Part shown: piece after piece, positions 19,247 to 28,135 of the stretch | Layout: every line of letters starts with the position of its first letter | Position numbering within the stretch: the first letter of the stretch is position 1 | Assembly: GCF_014197055.1 (NCBI RefSeq) | Contig: NZ_JACIEW010000007.1 | Location: 166,034-230,033, forward strand | DNA from: Devosia subaequoris | GTDB lineage: Bacteria > Pseudomonadota > Alphaproteobacteria > Rhizobiales > Devosiaceae | Direction: 5' to 3' | DNA: 64,000 nucleotides | Translations under genes and position numbers: made by a program | Notes under the pieces: generated by a model | What the model was told of the DNA's origin: nothing | Database searches by the model: none | Seen by the model: the letters and a program-made list of their open reading frames with translations, nothing else

Positions 19247-21535
19247 GTGAGTTTGGCGCAGGAAATGTTTGCGATTGCCCCGGCGACGGGGAAAGCGAAC
19301 CTGAGCGCTGGTCAGCTCAAGCTGCTCACCGGCAAGTCCCGCTGGATTTTCCGCGTTGGCGAAGCCGGCTTCCCCACCGTGCCCACCATTGCCATCACCC
19401 GCGCCGCCTGGGAGGAATTGCAGGCCGAACGCACACGGCGCGATACGCGGCTGCGTACCCATTGGGTGGCATGCCTGTACAAGCTCGTCTCCAAGGACGG
19501 TCCGGCCCCTCAACTGGTGGTGCGCACCTCGGCCTCTTCGCACAATAGCGGACTGGCCCCCGCGCGGCTGGGGATAACCGCGCCGACGGCGCCTGAAGAT
19601 TCGGTGGACCCCACCCGGCCCCTCGCCAAGGCGATCAAGCAGGCTTTCGAAAGCTACGGATTTTTTGGGGGCGGCTGGATTGCGCCACGCAACGAGGATG
19701 ATCGCGCCCGTCAGATCGTATTAGTTCAGGCCGTTGCCGGGGGCGAAATAGAGCAATTCCTGACCCGCAATGCCAGCACTGGGGCCATGGGGCCGGCGCC
19801 GCTCAATGGTGCGCCCTTGCCACGTCTGCCCGATGATGTGAACGCGCTGGTTGATCTGCTTGATGCCAAGGCGGGGCGCCACATGGCGTGTCTGGTCGCC
19901 ATCCAGAAAGGCAGGGTGACCTTCCTGTCCGCGCGACCGGTGCAGGCGAGCGCCGGGGCCGATCTGCAAGCGGCGGTGGATCGGGTCGAACGCAAAGTCT
20001 GGACGCCCCAGGGCGCGGTGTCGCGCGTTGACCCCAGCCGCCTGGCGCTGATGCTGCACCCGCGCCTGAAGGCACCGGAAGAGGCGACACCCATTGCCAT
20101 GGGTCTGGGTGTTTCGCCGGGCGCCGCCAGCGGCGTCATCACCTTCAACCCGGATGACGCGGCACGCCTGCGGGCTCGCGGCAAGCATTGCATCCTGGTG
20201 GTCAACGAAACCGGCCCCGCCGATATCGAGGGCATGAAGGCGGCCACCGGCATTCTGACAGCGCGTGGCGGCATGTCGAGCCATGCCGGCGTGATCGCTC
20301 GCATCACCGGCAAGCCCTGTGTCGCGGGAGTGCGCAGCCTCACCGTCGATACGCTCGAAATGATCTGCCGTATTGGCGAGCGCGAGTTTCACGCCGGGGA
20401 CCGGCTGACCATCGACGGCACCGATGGCGCGGTGTATCTGGGCAATCTGCCGCTCGCCCAGCCCCAGATCGGCGGCGCCATCGGCACGCTGCTGGGCTGG
20501 TCCGACGCCAGCCGAAGAATTGCCGTGCGTACCAATGTCGAAACCGTAGAGTCGGCGCAGACCGCTCTCAGCTTCGGCGCCGAAGGCATTGGCCTGGCGC
20601 GCTCCGAACACATGTTCTTTTCGCCCGAGCGTATGGTGGCGCTCAGGCGCATGATCCTCTCGGAAGACGAGGATGCCCGGTCGCGCGCCATCGCCGGGTT
20701 GGTCGATTTTCAGACTGGCGACTATTCGGCTCTGTTCTCGGCCATGCAGGGCCTGCCGGTCACCGTGCGTCTGTTCGATCCGCCGCTGCATGAATTCTTG
20801 CCCCGCACGGATGAGGAGGTCGAGGAGACGGCGGCGTCGTTGGGCGTGGCTGTGCGTGCCTTGCGCCTGCGGCTCGAGCGCATTGCCGAGATCAACCCGA
20901 TGCTGGGCCATCGCGGCGTGCGCCTGGCCATCACCTATCCCGAAATCCTGCAAATGCAGATGCAAGCGGTGGTCGCTGGCGCCCGTGCGGCCAGCGAAAC
21001 CCAGACACAGCCGGTGGTGGTCGAGGTTATGGTTCCCTTTGTTTCCACGGCCACCGAGGTGTCCTGGGTGCGCGAGCGGATCATGACCATTCTCGACAAT
21101 GCTGGCATGGGCCGGACTGATCGCATTCGGGTTTCTTTCGGTACCATGATCGAATTGCCCCGCGCCTGCCTCCGCGCTGGTGACATTGCCTCCATGGTTG
21201 ATTTCATCTCCTTCGGCACCAACGATCTGACGCAGACCACTTTCGGCATTTCGCGTGACGACGCGCCGGCCTTCCTCGCCGCCTACCAGCGCAAGGGTGT
21301 TTATGAGCGCGACCCCTTCGTCACCATCGACGAAAAGGGGGTGGGCGAGATGATCGCCATTGCTATTGCGCGCGGCAGGGCGGCCAATCCGCGTCTCAAG
21401 GTCGGGATTTGCGGTGAACACGCTGGCGATCCGGCATCGCTGCGCTTCTTTGCCGGTTTGGGCGTCGACTATGTCAGTTGCTCACCCTATCGTGTACCGG
21501 TGGCGCGGCTGACCTTGGCCCAGGCTTCGGCTTAA
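19247..21535 (+). CDS. Shortened pyruvate-phosphate-dikinase-like PEP-utilising enzyme
   Basis: A 762-residue protein with PPDK order: N-terminal ATP-grasp-like part, swivelling phosphohistidine domain, C-terminal PEP/pyruvate TIM barrel. The phosphohistidine motif TARGGMSSHAGVIAR has His346, and the barrel shows EGIGLARSEHMFF, VRLFDPPLHEFLP, FGTNDLTQTTFGISRDD and the catalytic-cysteine region ICGEHAGDPASL, all PPDK-like. The N-terminal domain is roughly 110 residues shorter than in PPDK, and the segment matching the conserved ATP-site strand (usually DIEFTIE...) reads ACLVAIQKGRV at 214-224, without the expected Glu. ATP-driven PEP synthesis is therefore doubtful; a PEP-dependent or regulatory role is possible. 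GTG 19247 is the given start; ATG 19265 is an alternative. Confidence 0.8.
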   Translation: MSLAQEMFAIAPATGKANLSAGQLKLLTGKSRWIFRVGEAGFPTVPTIAITRAAWEELQAERTRRDTRLRTHWVACLYKLVSKDGPAPQLVVRTSASSHNSGLAPARLGITAPTAPEDSVDPTRPLAKAIKQAFESYGFFGGGWIAPRNEDDRARQIVLVQAVAGGEIEQFLTRNASTGAMGPAPLNGAPLPRLPDDVNALVDLLDAKAGRHMACLVAIQKGRVTFLSARPVQASAGADLQAAVDRVERKVWTPQGAVSRVDPSRLALMLHPRLKAPEEATPIAMGLGVSPGAASGVITFNPDDAARLRARGKHCILVVNETGPADIEGMKAATGILTARGGMSSHAGVIARITGKPCVAGVRSLTVDTLEMICRIGEREFHAGDRLTIDGTDGAVYLGNLPLAQPQIGGAIGTLLGWSDASRRIAVRTNVETVESAQTALSFGAEGIGLARSEHMFFSPERMVALRRMILSEDEDARSRAIAGLVDFQTGDYSALFSAMQGLPVTVRLFDPPLHEFLPRTDEEVEETAASLGVAVRALRLRLERIAEINPMLGHRGVRLAITYPEILQMQMQAVVAGARAASETQTQPVVVEVMVPFVSTATEVSWVRERIMTILDNAGMGRTDRIRVSFGTMIELPRACLRAGDIASMVDFISFGTNDLTQTTFGISRDDAPAFLAAYQRKGVYERDPFVTIDEKGVGEMIAIAIARGRAANPRLKVGICGEHAGDPASLRFFAGLGVDYVSCSPYRVPVARLTLAQASA

Positions 21536-21620
21536 ATAGCTGCCATCGCATACCTATATGCGATGTATGACAAAACCGGCCACAACGTGCCGGGACAGAC
21601 GGGAAGGGGCCGTGGTCTAC

Positions 21621-22178
21621 GTGAGAAGTTTTGCAGTTGTCCTCGTGTTGCCAGTGCTTTTGGGTCTCGTGCAGCCATCACTGGCGCAATCCGGTGCGCA
21701 ATGCGCGCCCATCGAAAATGATGCCGAGCGTCTGGTTTGCTATGACGATGTCTTCCGTCCCGGCGGCATCGTGCCCGAAGGCGTAAGCGTCACCTTGCAG
21801 TCCCAGCAATTGATTCCTGCCCGGCCAAGTGGGCGGGCACCGGCGACCATAACCGTCTTCTGCGAGCTGGATACCCTGCAGGTTGCTTTTGCCTTCGCTG
21901 GTAATTCCATGTCGGCCCTTGGCCGCGGTGACACCGGCATAACCCTGCAATATGATCTGCAGCGCGCCAGAAGCTCGACATTGCCAGTCAGTGAAGACAA
22001 TACCGCCATCCTTATCGACAATACGCAGGATGCGCGCGCCTTCCTTGATGGGCTGATCGGAGCGACCAACTTGACGGTGCGGGTGACTCCAGCCACCACG
22101 CGCTCGCTCACAGTCCGCTTTCGCGTAGCCGATTTCGCCGACGAGGTTGCGCCGGTCATCGCCGCCTGCGGGCAATAG
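21621..22178 (+). CDS. Exported hypothetical protein with CxxIENDAERLxCYD motif
   Basis: A roughly 185-residue secreted protein with a signal peptide (RSFAVVLVLPVLLGLVQPSLAQ) and then QCAPIENDAERLVCYDDVF, a two-cysteine motif seen at the start of several small alphaproteobacterial exported proteins and of the type VI secretion-associated TagO family. No other T6SS gene is nearby, so that link is not supported by context. Two more cysteines (FCELDT and the C-terminal AACGQ) suggest disulfides. I prefer GTG 21621, with GGAAGGGG 11 bases before it, over the ATG at 21558, which would precede the signal peptide by an improbable hydrophilic leader. Function is unknown. Confidence 0.6.
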   Translation: MRSFAVVLVLPVLLGLVQPSLAQSGAQCAPIENDAERLVCYDDVFRPGGIVPEGVSVTLQSQQLIPARPSGRAPATITVFCELDTLQVAFAFAGNSMSALGRGDTGITLQYDLQRARSSTLPVSEDNTAILIDNTQDARAFLDGLIGATNLTVRVTPATTRSLTVRFRVADFADEVAPVIAACGQ

Positions 22179-22353
22179 CGAGCACGCACATTTTGCCGCA
22201 CCCTATGCCGCAACACGGTCACAAACGCGCCCTTTGCGTGCCGCGAACCCCATTTACCCAGCGCTAACCTTAATAACCGATCATCACAACCGTCGGCATT
22301 TGAGCGTCACATTTGCCGGGCTGAGTTGTGTTGCGTAGCGTTGAGTAGAGTAT

Positions 22354-23427
22354 ATGGCCCTTTCCCACCGGCCGATGGCGCCCGAGCGTCCGGTCAGAGC
22401 GGTTAGCCGAACAGCAATTGTCGCCCGAGGGGCGATGCTGCTGCTTGTTGCCCCCCTAGTCTATATTGGTCTCGCTGGCGCAGCGTTCGGACCCGGTTCA
22501 GCACCCCTTGGCAGTGCAGGCTTGCCTGGTCAGCCCCAGCCCGTTGAGGTTGCAAAGGCCAGCCTGAGCTATAACGGCGTCGATCCCATCATTACCGGCT
22601 CAGTCAATCATCTATTCGAAAGCGCCAGCTTCACCGGTCCTAACCGCGCGCAAAAGACAGATCGCGTGCGCCCGGCGGTCGACGCACTGACGATTTCAAA
22701 GAGTTTCGAGCAAGCGCGTACGCAGATCGCCGCCCTGCGCGCCCCTGCAAATTCGGCCGCAATTGAGCGGACCAATGTTGCCGATGCCGGCGACCCGGCC
22801 GATGTCGAACCTAGCCCGCGCATCGCGGTCGCTTCGCTTAACCCCACCGCAGCCGCTGCGCTGGACGCCATTGCCGGCATCGCGCCCAAGACCGAGGGGG
22901 AAACCCTTACCGACGTCACCTTGCCTGTCTCGGTGCCCGAACAACTGGCGTACGCACGTGCCAGTGCGCCCGCGACGGTCACGGAATTGCAGGGTGAGCC
23001 GATGGCTGACCTGTCGGACAAAGAGCTTTGGTGCCTGTCCACCGGCATCTATTTCGAGGCGCGCGGTGAAGTTTATCGCGGCCAGGTCGCAGTGGCTCAG
23101 GTCATTCTGAACCGCGTCAAGGATCATCGTTATCCTGATACCATCTGCGGGGTCGTGTTCCAGAACCAGAACCGCCGCAATGCGTGCCAGTTCTCTTTTG
23201 CCTGCGATGGCATTCCCGAGACGATCACCGAGCGTAAGCCCTGGGATCAGGCCGAGGAAATCGCGGCCAAGGTCACCAGCGGCGAGCTCTATCTGACGGA
23301 AGTGGGTGACGCGACCCACTATCACGCCACCTATGTGCGACCCGCCTGGGCCCCGCGCATGACCAAGGTCACGCAGATTGGCCTGCATGTGTTCTACAAG
23401 TTCAAGCGCGGTTGGCTGTTCGGCTAG
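22354..23427 (+). CDS. SleB-family (Hydrolase_2) cell-wall hydrolase
   Basis: A 357-residue envelope protein. A membrane helix or uncleaved signal lies near residues 24-45 (TAIVARGAMLLLVAPLVYIGLAG region). A long low-complexity, Ala/Pro-rich linker follows to about residue 215, and then the SleB catalytic domain: LWCLSTGIYFEARGE, with the catalytic Glu, then GQVAVAQVILNRV, YPDTICGVVFQ and CQFSFACDG, and the end motif ATHYHATYVRPAWA. SleB domains cleave peptidoglycan glycan strands; in non-spore-formers they serve in wall remodelling. The gene stands alone with 175 bp of non-coding DNA upstream. Confidence 0.88.
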   Translation: MALSHRPMAPERPVRAVSRTAIVARGAMLLLVAPLVYIGLAGAAFGPGSAPLGSAGLPGQPQPVEVAKASLSYNGVDPIITGSVNHLFESASFTGPNRAQKTDRVRPAVDALTISKSFEQARTQIAALRAPANSAAIERTNVADAGDPADVEPSPRIAVASLNPTAAAALDAIAGIAPKTEGETLTDVTLPVSVPEQLAYARASAPATVTELQGEPMADLSDKELWCLSTGIYFEARGEVYRGQVAVAQVILNRVKDHRYPDTICGVVFQNQNRRNACQFSFACDGIPETITERKPWDQAEEIAAKVTSGELYLTEVGDATHYHATYVRPAWAPRMTKVTQIGLHVFYKFKRGWLFG

Positions 23428-23440
23428 CCGCTACAGAAGG

Positions 23441-23893
23441 TCAGGGCAGGGCAGGTCCGCTCAGGCGTATTAAGGAATTGCCGGCGCGGCTTTTGAAGCT
23501 ATACCAATCCCCATTGGTCCAGTACCGCACAAGGGTACCCGAGCCAGGGCCCATTGCAGTCACGTCGATGCCTGGATAGAGCACGTGCTTTGAGGTCAGG
23601 CCATCGGTGGAATATGTGCCCGTTGCCGTAGTGGTGATGCTCACATGGCTCACCCGCCCGGCCTCGATCTTTTTCACCGTGGTGCTCGAAAGCGGATCGG
23701 TCGACACCCAGTCGGCGTAGTCGACCTCGTATTCCCGGCCGTCGAACATCACCAATTTGCTGGTATCAAAACCGGCTGGCATCTCGTCGGCAAAACTCTC
23801 CAGCACGAAGCCCGGTCCGATGGCGGCCAGAGCCGTTGCGCAAATGGCGCCCAGCGTCATGCCCATCAGCATATGGCGTGTCGGCAGGTTCAT
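23441..23893 (-). CDS. Exported hypothetical protein
   Basis: A 150-residue protein with an N-terminal hydrophobic segment (MLMGMTLGAICATALAAIGPGF) that may be a signal peptide or anchor. The remainder is a beta-rich, Ser/Thr-rich soluble domain without a recognised motif; it has no cysteines after the leader. ATG 23893 is preferred, since GGAG lies about 10 bases before it; the in-frame GTG at 23917 is the longer alternative. It is convergent with the SleB gene, 13 bp apart. I cannot assign a function. Confidence 0.6.
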   Translation of the reverse strand: MNLPTRHMLMGMTLGAICATALAAIGPGFVLESFADEMPAGFDTSKLVMFDGREYEVDYADWVSTDPLSSTTVKKIEAGRVSHVSITTTATGTYSTDGLTSKHVLYPGIDVTAMGPGSGTLVRYWTNGDWYSFKSRAGNSLIRLSGPALP

Positions 23894-24006
23894 GGCAGGC
23901 GCTCCGGACTGTTCCACTTCGGCACACTTGGCTTAACGAAGCAGTAACCATGAAGTGCCGAGCCCGCACCGTCATACTTAATTTATGGTTAATGTGCACA
24001 GCCCGG

Positions 24007-24630
24007 TCAGGCTGGAGAAATATCGCGGCTAATCTGCTCGAACGCCCCAATAAAACGCTCATGCGCCTGCTGGGTTGGCCAGGGGCGGATGAGTTTGTCG
24101 AAGGCCTCGACATCGAAGGCAGACTGATTGGGAACGCCGAACAGGCGTCGAGCCTCGGGCGGGTCGAATCCTGCCAGATTGGTAGCTTCGAAGAACGCTG
24201 CTTCCTGGTCCGCTTTCTTCACAAGCTTATTCACCGCAGCCGGCATGGTCGCGGGCAGCGAAAAACGCAGGAAGATAGCGGCCAGCAGGCCCTTTTCCAC
24301 ATCCTTGTAGCTGCCGCCGATTACCGCCTTAAAGGGTGAGATGATGTCACCCACCACATATTCGGGCGCGTCATGCAGCAGGCACTGCATCTGCGCCACC
24401 GGGTCGGCCTCAGGGTTGGCGGCACGGAACAGTTCGAGCACCAGTACCGAATGCTGCGCCACCGAAAAGGGATAATCCCCGATCGTCTGCCCGTTCCATC
24501 GCGCCACGCGCGCCAGGCCATGGGCGATGTCGGACAACTCCACATCGACAGGCGAGGGGTCGAGAATGTCGAGACGGCGCCCGGACAGCATACGCTGCCA
24601 GGCACGAGTGCTTTGGCGGGACATCGGCAT
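24007..24630 (-). CDS. HD-domain phosphohydrolase (YfbR-like)
   Basis: A 207-residue HD-superfamily metal-dependent phosphohydrolase. The metal ligands are visible as VAQHSVLVLEL (first His) and CLLHDAPEYVVGDI (the HD pair), with a later Asp in KADQEAAFFEA. The H...HD...D spacing and the HDAPEY motif resemble YfbR-type 5'-deoxynucleotidases, so dephosphorylation of a nucleotide is likely but not shown. The gene is isolated on the minus strand, with 113 bp between it and the exported hypothetical gene and 63 bp between it and ygfZ. Confidence 0.83.
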   Translation of the reverse strand: MPMSRQSTRAWQRMLSGRRLDILDPSPVDVELSDIAHGLARVARWNGQTIGDYPFSVAQHSVLVLELFRAANPEADPVAQMQCLLHDAPEYVVGDIISPFKAVIGGSYKDVEKGLLAAIFLRFSLPATMPAAVNKLVKKADQEAAFFEATNLAGFDPPEARRLFGVPNQSAFDVEAFDKLIRPWPTQQAHERFIGAFEQISRDISPA

Positions 24631-24693
24631 TAGACGCAGCTAGTGGACTGGTGCCACCAGCTTTAACAGATCAGCGCGATTCGAGAATGGAGA

Positions 24694-25536
24694 CTACTCG
24701 TCTGCCGAAACCGCGTCGCCCAGACGATAATCGGCCCAGACGGGCAGGGCGATCTCGACCGGCTTGCCGTCGACCGTCACGGTGCCGGGATCGGTGATCC
24801 GATCGAGCCGCACGATCGCGACTGCCATCCCGTCCGCCACCTGGCCGATTGTTCCGGCCTCCTTGCCCCCTGCGACAACGGCGCTGCCAGCCGGCGCCTC
24901 CACGCCCGAAACGATGACAGGACGGCGACGCGCCGTGCCGCGATGCTTCATGCGCGAAACCACTTCCTGACCGACATAGCAGCCCTTCGCGAAGTCGATT
25001 CCCTCGAGAATGTCCATGCCGATATCGTGGGCGAAGGCGTCATTGGCAGGGAAGTCATTGCCCTGATGGACAATGCCCAGGGCGATACGTTGCTGCTGGT
25101 AGGATGTATCGTTCTGCACCCAGTCCGCGGTCGCTTCTATCGGAGCAATGACCCGCCAGCCCATATCGACAGGCCCCAGCCGGTCCATATGCCGTATGCC
25201 TTGGGGTTCCTCGTCCTGCGCAAATCCCACGCGATGGGTATCGCGCAGATCATCGATCACGACCTGAGCCCGCAGCCGATACATCTTCATGCGCTTGAAG
25301 AAATCATCGGCGACCGACTGGTGCACGTCGAGCCAGAGGGCGTCGTCCGCGTGTCCGGCAAGGCCCTCGGCCAGGATCTTGCCCTGCGCCGACAGCAGCG
25401 CCCAGGCCGCAGCTGCCTCGCCGGTGCCCTCGCCAGTACTGGGAATTTCGCCGGTAACGACGTCATTGAGCAGACGATGTGCCTCGGGGCCGGAAAAGCG
25501 GAACAGTGCGCGGTCTGCGCGCAGATGGATTGTCAT
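24694..25536 (-). CDS. ygfZ: Folate-binding iron-sulfur cluster maintenance protein YgfZ
   Basis: A 280-residue paralogue of the glycine-cleavage T protein that assists repair or assembly of certain iron-sulfur enzymes using tetrahydrofolate. The diagnostic motif KGCYVGQEVVSRM, with its redox-active cysteine, is visible near residue 195, as is the N-terminal HLRADRALFRFSGPEAHRLL. ATG 25536 (MTIHLRADRA) is the family start; the ATG-side extension to 25581 would overlap the divergent promoter region. It is divergent from dihydroorotase with a 68-bp spacer. Confidence 0.92.
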   Translation of the reverse strand: MTIHLRADRALFRFSGPEAHRLLNDVVTGEIPSTGEGTGEAAAAWALLSAQGKILAEGLAGHADDALWLDVHQSVADDFFKRMKMYRLRAQVVIDDLRDTHRVGFAQDEEPQGIRHMDRLGPVDMGWRVIAPIEATADWVQNDTSYQQQRIALGIVHQGNDFPANDAFAHDIGMDILEGIDFAKGCYVGQEVVSRMKHRGTARRRPVIVSGVEAPAGSAVVAGGKEAGTIGQVADGMAVAIVRLDRITDPGTVTVDGKPVEIALPVWADYRLGDAVSADE

Positions 25537-25604
25537 GAGACTTGCCTCGTCGGACGCCCGTGTTAAACCGACCCTGAACATGGACCAGCGGCGGGACGAA
25601 AGAC

Positions 25605-26936
25605 ATGGCGCAGTACGACACGATTTTCAAGAATGCCACCGTGGTCAATCAGGATGGGGAGGGCCTGGCCGATATCGCGGTCAAGGACGGCAAGATTGTC
25701 GCGCTCGGCTCCGTCGAGGGCAGCGCGGCGGAAACGGTCGACTGCAAGGGTCTGCACATCCTGCCCGGCGTCATCGACACCCAGGTGCATTTCCGTGAGC
25801 CTGGCCTGACCCACAAGGAGGACCTTGAGAGCGGTTCGCTGGGCGCTGTCATGGGTGGGGTGACGGGGGTGTTCGAAATGCCCAATACCAATCCGCTGAC
25901 CACCACGCGCGAAACCTTTGAAGCCAAGATCGCCGCCGGCACCAACCGCATGCATTGCGATTTCGCCTTCTATATCGGCGGCACGCACGAAAATGTCGGC
26001 GAGCTGCCAATACTCGAAAAGCTGCCCGGCTGCGCGGGTGTGAAGGTTTTCATGGGCTCGTCCACCGGCTCGCTGCTGGTTGCCGATGACGATGGCGTCG
26101 AGGCCATTTTGCGCGCCATTTCCCGCCGCGCCGCCTTCCATTCGGAAGATGAATTCATGCTCGAAGAGCGCAAAGACCTGCGCGTTGAGGGCGACCCGTC
26201 CAGCCATCCGGTCTGGCGTTCGCCCGAAGTCGCCCTGCGCTGCACCAAGCGGCTGGTCGATCTGGCCCGCAAGACCGGCAAGCGCATTCACGTGCTGCAT
26301 ATCTCGACCAAGGAAGAGATCGTCTATCTGGCCGATCACAAGGATGTCGCTAGTGTCGAGGTGACCCCGCATCACCTGACGCTCGACGAAACGGCCTATG
26401 TGCGCCTTGGCACCTACGCGCAGATGAATCCCCCCGTGCGCGACAAGATCCATCGCGAGGGCATCTGGGCAGGTGTGGCCAATGGTGTCGCAGATATCCT
26501 CGGCTCCGACCACGCGCCTCACACGCGCGAGGAAAAGGACCATCCCTACCCGCAGAGCCATTCGGGCATGACCGGAGTGCAAACCCTTGTGCCGACCATG
26601 CTCGACCACGTGAACAACGGAAAGCTGAGCCTGCAGCGCTTTGTCGACATGACCAGCCACGGCCCCAATCGCCTGTTCGGCATTGTCGGCAAGGGCCGCA
26701 TTGCCGTGGGCTATGATGCCGACCTGACCATTGTCGACATGAAGCGGCGTGAGACCATTACTAACGACTGGGTAAAAAGCCGCGCCGGCTGGACGCCCTA
26801 TGACGGCGTCACGGTCACCGGCTGGCCGGTCGGCACCATTGTGCGCGGCAACAAGGTGATGTGGCAGGGCGAACTGGTAACACCGTCAAAAGGCCAGCCC
26901 ATGCGGTTTTCTGAGGCGCTGGCACCTGAGGCCTAG
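25605..26936 (+). CDS. pyrC: Dihydroorotase
   Basis: Zinc amidohydrolase that interconverts carbamoyl-aspartate and dihydroorotate in pyrimidine synthesis. At 443 residues it is the longer class I type (PyrC in the broad sense). The metal site shows as DTQVHFREPGLTHKEDL (HxH), the substrate-side EMPNTNPLTT, VKVFMGSSTGSLL, HVLHISTKEE and the catalytic GSDHAPHTREEK. It is a complete gene, divergent from ygfZ. No second pyrimidine gene lies in the window, so it is not in a pyr operon here. Confidence 0.95.
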   Translation: MAQYDTIFKNATVVNQDGEGLADIAVKDGKIVALGSVEGSAAETVDCKGLHILPGVIDTQVHFREPGLTHKEDLESGSLGAVMGGVTGVFEMPNTNPLTTTRETFEAKIAAGTNRMHCDFAFYIGGTHENVGELPILEKLPGCAGVKVFMGSSTGSLLVADDDGVEAILRAISRRAAFHSEDEFMLEERKDLRVEGDPSSHPVWRSPEVALRCTKRLVDLARKTGKRIHVLHISTKEEIVYLADHKDVASVEVTPHHLTLDETAYVRLGTYAQMNPPVRDKIHREGIWAGVANGVADILGSDHAPHTREEKDHPYPQSHSGMTGVQTLVPTMLDHVNNGKLSLQRFVDMTSHGPNRLFGIVGKGRIAVGYDADLTIVDMKRRETITNDWVKSRAGWTPYDGVTVTGWPVGTIVRGNKVMWQGELVTPSKGQPMRFSEALAPEA

Positions 26937-27029
26937 GCTCCCGCCAGTTTGGGTGGCCGGCCGGTGAAAGGTGATGGAGCTTATCGCGGGGTTGTTGCGT
27001 TAGGCGGGCATTTGACTGGAGAGCATTCA

Positions 27030-27536
27030 ATGCCCAATACCAAAGATATTTACACCACCGGCCTGCGCAACGCTCATGCAATGGAAAATCAGGCGCTCTC
27101 GATCCTGCGTCCCCAAGTCAAACGGATCGAGCACTACCCCGAAGTGGCCGAGCGGATCGAACAGCATATTGGCGAGACCGAGAAACAGATTGAGCGTCTC
27201 GACCAGTTGCTGGAGCGTGTCGATGGCGACCGATCTGCCTTAAAGGATACTGCACTGAGCATGGCTGGCTCAATGGCGGCCATCGGACACACCATGGCGC
27301 CCGATGAGATCGTCAAGAACAGCTTTGCCAATTTCGCTTTCGAAAATTATGAAATCGCCGCCTACAAGTCGCTGGTAGCGCTCGCCGAAGGTAGCGGCCA
27401 AGCCGACGCCGTCTCGCTCTTGCAGGCCAATCTCGACGAGGAATTGGCGATGGCCGAATGGCTGGACAAGCATATTCAGCCTCTGACAATGCGCTACGCG
27501 TCGCTCAGTAGCGGCGGTGTCGACGCGAAGAACTGA
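27030..27536 (+). CDS. DUF892 ferritin-like protein (YciE/YciF family), copy 1
   Basis: A 168-residue helical ferritin-like protein. The start MPNTKDIYTTGLRNAHAMENQALSIL and helices with YPEVAERIEQHIGETEKQIERLDQLL and FENYEIAAYKSLV carry the regularly spaced Glu/His residues of a four-helix di-iron bundle. Members are stress-induced and their chemistry is poorly defined. ATG 27030 with a GGAGAG box is preferred over a longer in-frame start at 26949. A small membrane-protein gene follows after 12 bp. A second, only distantly similar DUF892 gene lies at 39789. Confidence 0.85.
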   Translation: MPNTKDIYTTGLRNAHAMENQALSILRPQVKRIEHYPEVAERIEQHIGETEKQIERLDQLLERVDGDRSALKDTALSMAGSMAAIGHTMAPDEIVKNSFANFAFENYEIAAYKSLVALAEGSGQADAVSLLQANLDEELAMAEWLDKHIQPLTMRYASLSSGGVDAKN

Positions 27537-27548
27537 TGGAACAGGCCG

Positions 27549-27740
27549 ATGAACAGCAGCCGTCATGAAGGCGATGTGAGGGCAGAGACCGACCGCCAGA
27601 TCACCGAAAACGGGCAGAGCGCCGCCGAGAGGGTCGCTCTGGGTCGCGGCTATTCCAGCATTTTGCGCATCGCCGCCTTCGTGCTGCTGTTCATTGTCAT
27701 TGGCGGCACGATCTTTTACCTGGTGGGCAGTAGCGGCTGA
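27549..27740 (+). CDS. Small single-span membrane protein
   Basis: A 63-residue protein: a polar N-terminal half and one hydrophobic helix at residues 38-59 (ILRIAAFVLLFIVIGGTIFY). It begins 12 bp after the DUF892 stop and is probably in the same transcript. No family is recognised; a role linked to the stress-type ferritin-like protein is only a guess from position. Confidence 0.55.
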   Translation: MNSSRHEGDVRAETDRQITENGQSAAERVALGRGYSSILRIAAFVLLFIVIGGTIFYLVGSSG

Positions 27741-27761
27741 GTGCGGAGCGGTGGCAGGGCG

Positions 27762-28040
27762 CTACTGCAGGATCCGATCCAGATTATATTCGCCATTGCG
27801 GATGCGCTCAGGAAGCTGGGCGATCAAGTCGGCCGTGGCCTCGTCGCCATGCATCTTCACAAATGTGGCCAGCGCCGCGAACAGCGAGGCATGTGCGAGC
27901 GAAGCGGATTCCAGCCCGTCTTCTTCGGCGCTGTTCCAGGCCTCCGCCAGATATTCCAGAGCCAGTTGACGCTCCGACTGGCTACGGTCGAACGGGCCGA
28001 TCCCTGAGGCGGGCGAGAAGATGGTTTTGGGCGTGCTCAT
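27762..28040 (-). CDS. Hypothetical helical protein
   Basis: A 92-residue protein starting at ATG 28040 (MSTPKTIFSPASG). After a short polar leader it is predicted by eye to be all-helical (RQLALEYLAEAWNSAEED, ASLFAALATFVKMHGDEATADLI). No domain is recognised. It is convergent with the small membrane-protein gene (21 bp between stops), and 95 bp separate it from the TIGR02301 gene's stop. Confidence 0.6.
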   Translation of the reverse strand: MSTPKTIFSPASGIGPFDRSQSERQLALEYLAEAWNSAEEDGLESASLAHASLFAALATFVKMHGDEATADLIAQLPERIRNGEYNLDRILQ

Positions 28041-28135
28041 GATGCGGGCATAACATGGCGCGGGCGCCACTTCTTGGAAGAAGTAAGCCGAAGGTTAACA
28101 GCCGGTAGGCAATTGCATGGAGTGGGGCTGCCGCC

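Noticed and set aside
19721..21421. 566-codon minus-strand open frame
   Set aside because: It is antisense to the PPDK-like gene, whose motifs are strong; the frame has His/Gly/Arg-rich shadow composition and no start signal.
21558..22178. Exported protein as a type VI secretion component (TagO)
   Set aside because: Only the short RLVCYDDVF-type motif fits and no other T6SS gene lies nearby, so it is kept as hypothetical.
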